This document shows, piece after piece, positions 32,939-34,018 of a DNA stretch of 34,018 nucleotides; position 1 is the first letter of the stretch, and every line of letters starts with the position of its first letter. Made by a program: the position numbers and the translations under genes. This DNA is from Lentisphaerota bacterium (GTDB lineage Bacteria; Verrucomicrobiota; Lentisphaeria; Victivallales; Victivallaceae): positions 1 to 34,018 of the forward strand of contig SUWL01000027.1 of the NCBI GenBank assembly GCA_015061495.1, given 5' to 3'. The notes beneath the pieces are model-generated. The model worked only from the letters and a program-made list of their open reading frames with translations, was not told the origin of the DNA and searched no databases.

Positions 32939-33886
32939 ATGGATTATCAACCGGATTTTACCGTTTCAGCAGCGGCGATTTCAATGGTCGCAGAAATTTC
33001 AGCATTGATCGAACGCTACATCATCACGCAGGAAGCCGCCGAATCTTTGAAACTCCGCCGAGCCAACAAGATCAAAACTATCCAATCTTCGCTGGCGATC
33101 GAGGGCAACACCCTTTCGGTGAAACAGGTGACAGATATTCTGGATGGCAAGCGGGTGATTGCTCCGCTGCGGGAAATTCAGGAAGTAAAAAACGCTATTG
33201 CTGCTTACGATCTCTTTGATCAGCTTGATCCGTATTCAACCAGAGATCTGCTGAAAGCCCACAAGGTGATGATGACCTCTTTGATCGATGAACCGGGCAA
33301 ATTCAGAAGCAGCGGTGTAGGCGTTTTTGACGGAAAGAAAGCAGTCCACATTGCTCCACCTGCAGAATTTGTTCCCGGACAGATCAAAGACCTTTTCAAA
33401 TGGCTGAAATCGGCTCCCGATCATCTGCTGATAAAAAGTTGTGTATTCCATTATGAATTTGAATTCATTCATCCCTTTGCCGATGGTAACGGTCGCTTGG
33501 GGAGACTGTGGCAATCGCTGATTTTGACCAAACTGCATCCCTTGTTTCAACATTTGCCCATTGAAACGATGGTGCATGACAATCAACCGGAATACTACCG
33601 GGCAATCAACGCCAGCAGTGCAAAAAATGATTGCGGAATTTTCGTTGACTTTATGCTTAACGAAATCCTGAACGCTCTGAAACAACACACCTCCTGCATT
33701 ATTCCGGATAGCGATGATCCGGTATTGGATTTCATTCTCCACCATCCCGGCAGCCGAGCCAATCAGATTTCCGCCGCATTGAACATACCTTTGCGCACAC
33801 TTCAACGTGAATTAAGCCGCCTCAAAGTTTCCGGTAAAATTACATTCCGCGGTGCCCCAAAAAACGGCGGGTACTTCGGTAAGTAA
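32939..33886 (+). CDS. fic: Class II Fic-domain protein (AMP-transferase) with C-terminal winged helix
   Basis: Fic proteins usually attach AMP from ATP to a hydroxyl side chain of a target protein. The 315-residue product has the complete active-site motif HPFADGNGRLGR (residues 178-189, catalytic His178). It also has an N-terminal inhibitory motif, SLAIEG (Ser51 to Glu55-Gly56), matching the [S/T]-x-x-x-E-[G/N] helix that keeps class II Fic enzymes in check from within the same chain. Residues about 260-315 form a winged helix (FILHHPGSRANQISAALNIP), found in many stand-alone bacterial Fic proteins and able to bind DNA. The ATG at 32939 is supported by AAGGAG 9 bases upstream. No antitoxin gene is adjacent, as expected for class II. 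Its operator suggests that it represses itself. Confidence 0.93.
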   Translation: MDYQPDFTVSAAAISMVAEISALIERYIITQEAAESLKLRRANKIKTIQSSLAIEGNTLSVKQVTDILDGKRVIAPLREIQEVKNAIAAYDLFDQLDPYSTRDLLKAHKVMMTSLIDEPGKFRSSGVGVFDGKKAVHIAPPAEFVPGQIKDLFKWLKSAPDHLLIKSCVFHYEFEFIHPFADGNGRLGRLWQSLILTKLHPLFQHLPIETMVHDNQPEYYRAINASSAKNDCGIFVDFMLNEILNALKQHTSCIIPDSDDPVLDFILHHPGSRANQISAALNIPLRTLQRELSRLKVSGKITFRGAPKNGGYFGK

Positions 33887-33899
33887 ATTTATTATGAAT

Positions 33900-34018
33900 T
33901 TATTTACTTTGTTTTTTCTTTGCTTTTTTATTTACTCTGATTTTATCAGCAGTTTCAGGCAACAATGATGAAATGACATATTTAGAGTGACCATAGTTAG
34001 GGTGTCTATACCAAAAAC
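33900..34018 (-). CDS. C-terminal fragment of an unidentified gene, 5' part outside window
   Basis: An uninterrupted minus-strand frame from the window edge ends at a TAA (33902-33900). It encodes YRHPNYGHSKYVISSLLPE and then a lysine-rich tail ending KKAKKKQSK. The basic tail looks like a genuine protein end and the gene would converge on fic with a 13-base gap. At 38 residues no family can be named. Confidence 0.4.
   Translation of the reverse strand, partial: FWYRHPNYGHSKYVISSLLPETADKIRVNKKAKKKQSK

Overview
The window looks like the chromosome of a Lentisphaerota/Victivallales-type bacterium (PVC group). This is an inference from gene content: a pseudopilin ending in an H-X9-DG motif, large secreted proteins with carbohydrate-binding modules and barrel domains, glycoside hydrolases of the GH78 and GH95 type, and GPH and SSS sugar-type transporters without any SusC/SusD pair. 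No rRNA, tRNA, CRISPR array, insertion sequence or phage gene was seen.

Layout. Positions 1-2131 (minus): coaD, an IclR-type regulator and a GT-C membrane glycosyltransferase cut by the window edge, forming one tightly packed operon. It diverges from ribF (plus) through two back-to-back sigma70-type promoters. Positions 3404-5443 (minus): a striking 679-residue protein joining a caspase-like peptidase domain, one membrane segment, a charged coiled coil and seven BspA-type leucine-rich repeats. Positions 5610-7277 (plus): a TPP riboswitch controlling thi4-thiE. Positions 7364-10234 (minus): serC followed by queD-queE-queC, the preQ0 branch of queuosine synthesis. Positions 10401-16027 (plus): a sodium:solute symporter with a structured leader, a small secreted protein of unknown function and a GH95-type glycosidase.

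Positions 16144-31584 (minus) hold nine genes in one direction with gaps of 4-82 bases. In transcription order they are: a GntR/LacI hybrid regulator, a secreted 821-residue protein of unknown function, a secreted barrel enzyme with four carbohydrate-binding modules, a GH78 alpha-L-rhamnosidase-like enzyme, a GPH/MFS transporter, an H-X9-DG pseudopilin, a second secreted module-plus-barrel enzyme, a ceramidase-like hydrolase and a sugar-phosphate isomerase-like TIM barrel. A palindromic candidate operator lies between the regulator and the first secreted gene. The set reads as a glycan-utilisation operon: external binding and cleavage, import, then internal cleavage and isomerisation. The pseudopilin inside it is the most unexpected member.

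Positions 31703-34018: a 5'-truncated and frameshifted remnant of a large glycoside hydrolase, a strong terminator, then a class II Fic AMP-transferase with a C-terminal winged helix. The Fic promoter is covered by three copies of an 8-base half-site, which suggests autoregulation. The C-terminal end of an unidentified minus-strand gene closes the window.

Most promoters found by eye share a -10 of TATATT and a 16-17 base spacer. All functional calls are from reading motifs in the sequence; no database search was possible.
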